Program-made: the position numbers and the translations under genes
Shown here: one piece after another, positions 60,938 to 64,000 of the stretch
How positions within the stretch are numbered: position 1 is the first letter of the stretch
Layout of the letters: each line of letters opens with the position of its first letter
Notes under the pieces: generated by a model
Databases searched by the model: none
The model's input: the letters and a program-made list of their open reading frames with translations, nothing else
What the model was told of the DNA's origin: nothing
Origin: Diploscapter coronatus
Lineage: Eukaryota > Nematoda > Chromadorea > Rhabditida > Rhabditidae
Assembly: GCA_964036155.1 (NCBI GenBank)
Contig: OZ038422.1
Coordinates: 15,213,201 to 15,277,200, forward strand
Direction: 5' to 3'
Length of the DNA: 64,000 nt

Positions 60938-61051
60938 AATAAAGTTTTGAAAAAATGATTCTTTTATACTTCGGAGCCGTTTCATCGGTGAATCTCATAC
61001 TTTCTTGAAGTCAAAAAATCTTATGATTTTTTAATTTGCAGATTTTCAGCT
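60938..61051 (+). promoter_or_regulatory. Poly(A) signal and trans-splice acceptor of a candidate operon junction
   Basis: AATAAA at 60938-60943 ends the CMC1-like transcript. TTTTCAG at 61043-61049 precedes the next ATG by two bases. The spacing of about 105 nt matches the usual gap between poly(A) signal and downstream SL2 acceptor in rhabditid nematode operons. Confidence 0.6.
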
Positions 61052-63962
61052 ATGGATTGGATTGACTGTGAGGTTTGCGGTGTGAAGATTCCGAAAGAGG
61101 AGAATGCAAATAAGAAGCATTTGGTAGGACGTTTTTTATTTTAAAAAATCTCTTTAAAAACTAATTTTTATTAAAGTTTTGCGGTTAAGTTCGTTTTAGC
61201 ACTAATTTGTTAAAAAACTTACGAAACCCTCTCAGCCCGACTTAAAAAGATGACATTTGCAAGAACTTATTTTCAGGAAGGCAAGAAACATTTGAAGGCG
61301 TTGGAGTACCAGAAGGAAATGCAGCAGTTGGCGAAGCGATCCGTGTTCGTCAAGTGGCCTGAGATCGACAATTCTATCACTCCCGAACTCGTCACGGAAA
61401 TCTTCGGACAGGTAATTTTTATAGGCTCACATTTTTATCTTAACACTGGATAATGTTGAGATGAAGTTAGATCTGTTCAATTTGTTTTATTTTACAGTTC
61501 GGGCCGGTTTCCCGTGTGATTCATCACCCTGAGACGAAGTATGCTTTCGTGGAATTCAATGAGGAATCTGCTGCAGGAAGGGTCCTCGAGCAGAAAGAAG
61601 TCGAAATCAGACAGGTTCATTCTGGCAATTTTGAAATGGCGGGATGACGTGCGCTATAGTTAGAGGGGTAGACGAAGGTATGAACGTATAGGAAAAGATA
61701 ACTCACGTCATCCCGTCATTTCTCAGTTGTCGTTCATTCGTGATTTTCTGGATAATATATCAGCTCTTTCTTTCTTTTACTACACTTTTTAACCTAAAAT
61801 GTTTTGAATTTTACAATAGATCCAATTTCTCCTCTTTAAAATTGCAAAAAAAAAATCATTTTTAGTTCAAAGCTACTATTTCGAAGCGTCGCGTGAATCT
61901 GCATTCAATGACGTGGAAAAGACCGAAGAAGAAGATCGACGTGGATGCGATCCTGAAGGACTTGGCGACCATCGACGGATTCAACTCACAGATCACCTAC
62001 CTCATCAGGAGGATTGGGATCACTGAGGAGGATGTAAGGAATTTTTTTTTATCATTCTTTTATGAAAACATGTAATGTAGGAGTCTACTTTTCGGAAAAT
62101 TCAAAATTAGGTTTTTGCATCGTCCACTTGTGTGAATATAATCTAAAGTTTCTCTATTTGAAATTTCCCGAAAAATAGACTCGAGCTAGAAATAAGATGA
62201 AGTATGATTTATTTTTATTATTTTTACCCACTGTTTTCCTGAAAACTAAAAATTCAAAGTTTCAAAAACATTATTTTGTTTTCTTTCAGATCAAAGAGCG
62301 TCAGGCTTACGTGAGCAAAATCGAGGAGGAACTGAAGAAGTACTTCTTGACGCCAAAAGTCAGAATGTTCGGATCGTCACTAACGCCGATTGGAACGATT
62401 GATTCGGATGTTGTGAGTTCGTTCAAACTTTAAATTTTCTAGAAATCATGGAAACGCTTAATTCCCTTAATTTTTCGTCAATTTGTAAACCGCATGATAT
62501 CGTGACATATAATACGTTTAAAAATGTGAAGGTGAGATGGATGGGATACGATATCCTTTTTCCTGCTATTTTGTCATGGCATTTTTATGTTATCACATGG
62601 TTTACAAATTGCTCCATTTCCTTGGGTGTGTTTCCCTAAAATTGTTTATTTCAGGACGCGTGTCTGGTTCTGAACGATCCCGAGCCTTTGGAGCAGTCGC
62701 AGCAAAGGGACAAAATCACTTTGCTGACTGCGGACGTTGAAATGTTCAAGGAGCGAAAAATACATGCGGACGAATTGGCCAGACTTCAGCCTGCTGGTAA
62801 TTTTATTTTAGTTTTTTTAGATTTTCTTTTGCCGAAAATTCGATGTTTTCTATTTTGCTAGTAAAAACATCGAAATCTTGCAAACTTTCAAGGAAATCGA
62901 TTTTTTTATTTTCAGACCAAGTTCGTTTCGTCTCCAAGATAATGAACGACGTTCGCAAGCACTGCAACTGGATCGACCACCAGAGACCCATCACTGACTG
63001 CAGATGTCCTTTGGTCCAAATGGTCGTCGATAAAAAGGTGGGAGTTGATTTACATTTTCGCAAAGATCATACTTAATTTTCACGGTCTTCTGTATTTGCC
63101 ACCAAATTTTAGCTTAGAAAGTGTGGGACACAGAAATACAAATTCAGAAGGTCAATTGTCTTGCATTTTTGGTAGTTTTAACTTTCTAAAATTATTTATT
63201 CTTTTAGTTTGTGGTCGACCTGTCAGTCGATAACCTTCTCGGCTGTGCCAAGACGGACTACCTGAACGACATGCTGCTCCAGGACAAATCGGGTAACCTG
63301 AGGAAGATCCTCTTGGCGCTGCGATTCTGGTTCGAGACAAACGGACTTTTCGACCTGCCCACTGATAAATATGTGAGCTTTTTGTAGGCAAAAACTCACC
63401 CTCATCAAGGAAAAATTACGATCGAATTTTATAAATTTCTCTAAAAGCGTTGAAATCATTATTTTTCCTTTCGAAAATGCTACCTTTTATGGAGGAGAAC
63501 TTATTTCGGTCTTTACTATTTCAGAAAGCCAGTTTCAATGCTTACATGATCGACCTGTTGATGATCAACCGTCTGCAGGCTCTCGCGATGGTCCAGCCAT
63601 TTGCACATCATCTTGACGTTTACAAGGTTAATGAGTTTTTCTTCAAAAATTACATTTTTTTCAGAAAGTTGCGAATGGCTGGAGAATCGACTTCTTTCAG
63701 CAGGAAAATCACGCTCTTTTCGAAGTCAACATTGATGTCGTCATTTTGGTATGTTACCTTCAGAGATAGGAAGATTTGAGTTCAAACATTTTCTTTTGAA
63801 AGTCGAAATAATGAAATTTCCCAGAAATTCTTCGCGTACATCGTGCAATTCGACATCGAGAAGAACGTGTTTTCGCTGAGAAACGGAGCCCCGATGCGCA
63901 ACGACTGCTTCGATGAGTTCAATCCAAAATTACCGTTCAAGAAGGGAGCCCTGAATATTCAG
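61052..63962 (+). CDS. usip-1: U6-TUTase-like nucleotidyltransferase (TUT1/USIP-1 type), 3' end outside the window
   Basis: A non-canonical poly(A)/poly(U) polymerase. The domain order is that of vertebrate TUT1 (nematode USIP-1), which adds uridines to U6 snRNA. An N-terminal C2H2 finger (CEVCGVKIP then KHLEGKKHLKAL) is followed by an RRM (SVFVKWPEI, FGPVSRVIHHPETKYAFVEF). The nucleotidyltransferase core has VRMFGSSLTPIGTIDSDVDA, with the GS and DxD metal-binding residues, and the third Asp in FVVDLSVDN. The nucleotide-recognition part continues with LLALRFWFETNGLFDLP, SFNAYMIDLLMINRLQAL and FFAYIVQFDIEKNVFSLR. At least eleven exons, all in phase where checked. The last visible exon ends at 63962 before GTAAAT, so the C-terminus is missing. 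Likely the second gene of an operon with the CMC1-like gene. Confidence 0.9.
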
Positions 63963-64000
63963 GTAAATTAAAACGAAAAAATAAATCTCGCTTAAATTTT

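Noticed and set aside
1..64000. tRNA, rRNA and CRISPR arrays
   Set aside because: Scanned for tRNA T-arm motifs and for regularly spaced repeats by eye; nothing convincing was seen. Weak tRNAs could be missed without a covariance search.

Overview
The window looks like a stretch of a free-living or closely related nematode genome. It is AT-rich and eukaryotic, with many short introns ending in TTTCAG. Several start codons follow directly on a splice-acceptor-like CAG, as expected for spliced-leader trans-splicing. Many families are nematode-typical: GT92 (DUF23), astacin with EGF and CUB, C6 domains, HAF-type ABC half-transporters, OCT-type SLC22 carriers and sodh-like alcohol dehydrogenases. 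I cannot name the species. All exon models were built by eye from splice signals, reading phase and family motifs.

Layout. 0-3.4 kb: a GT92 glycosyltransferase (+) converges on a small secreted lysozyme (-) that carries the exact catalytic spacing of phage T4-type (GH24) lysozymes. 3.7-8.6 kb: a stomatin-like membrane protein (-), a possible N-terminal exon for it or another gene, and an unrecognised small acidic ORF. 8.6-11.4 kb: no supported gene. 11.4-22.4 kb: an extracellular-protein region. It holds an astacin-like protein whose zinc ligands are all replaced and which splices in phase into EGF, CUB and three tandem C6 domains (+); a matrix metalloproteinase with a Gly/Ser tail (-); and a stand-alone secreted C6 protein (+). 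23.3 kb: a glycine-rich secreted peptide. 24.9-29.7 kb: two tandem zinc alcohol dehydrogenases (-). 30.1-34.0 kb: two head-to-head carbohydrate-sulfotransferase-like genes, the right-hand one with a damaged splice acceptor. 35.2-47.4 kb: a large minus-strand gene encoding an MH2 (Smad-like) domain followed by a long low-complexity tail. 51.7-54.8 kb: an ABC half-transporter. 55.2-57.7 kb: an organic cation transporter. 60.0-64.0 kb: a CMC1-type twin CX9C mitochondrial protein and, about 100 nt after its poly(A) signal, a U6-TUTase-like nucleotidyltransferase that runs off the window; the spacing suggests an operon.

Non-coding structure includes several TA-flanked inverted-repeat elements (MITEs), a 1.1 kb foldback element, an intronic 88-nt near-perfect hairpin and two perfect short hairpins. 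The items most worth following are the phage-type lysozyme, the astacin pseudoprotease joined to modular C6 domains, and the MH2 gene with its two GC-AG introns and triple-open tail exons. I saw no tRNA, rRNA or CRISPR array.
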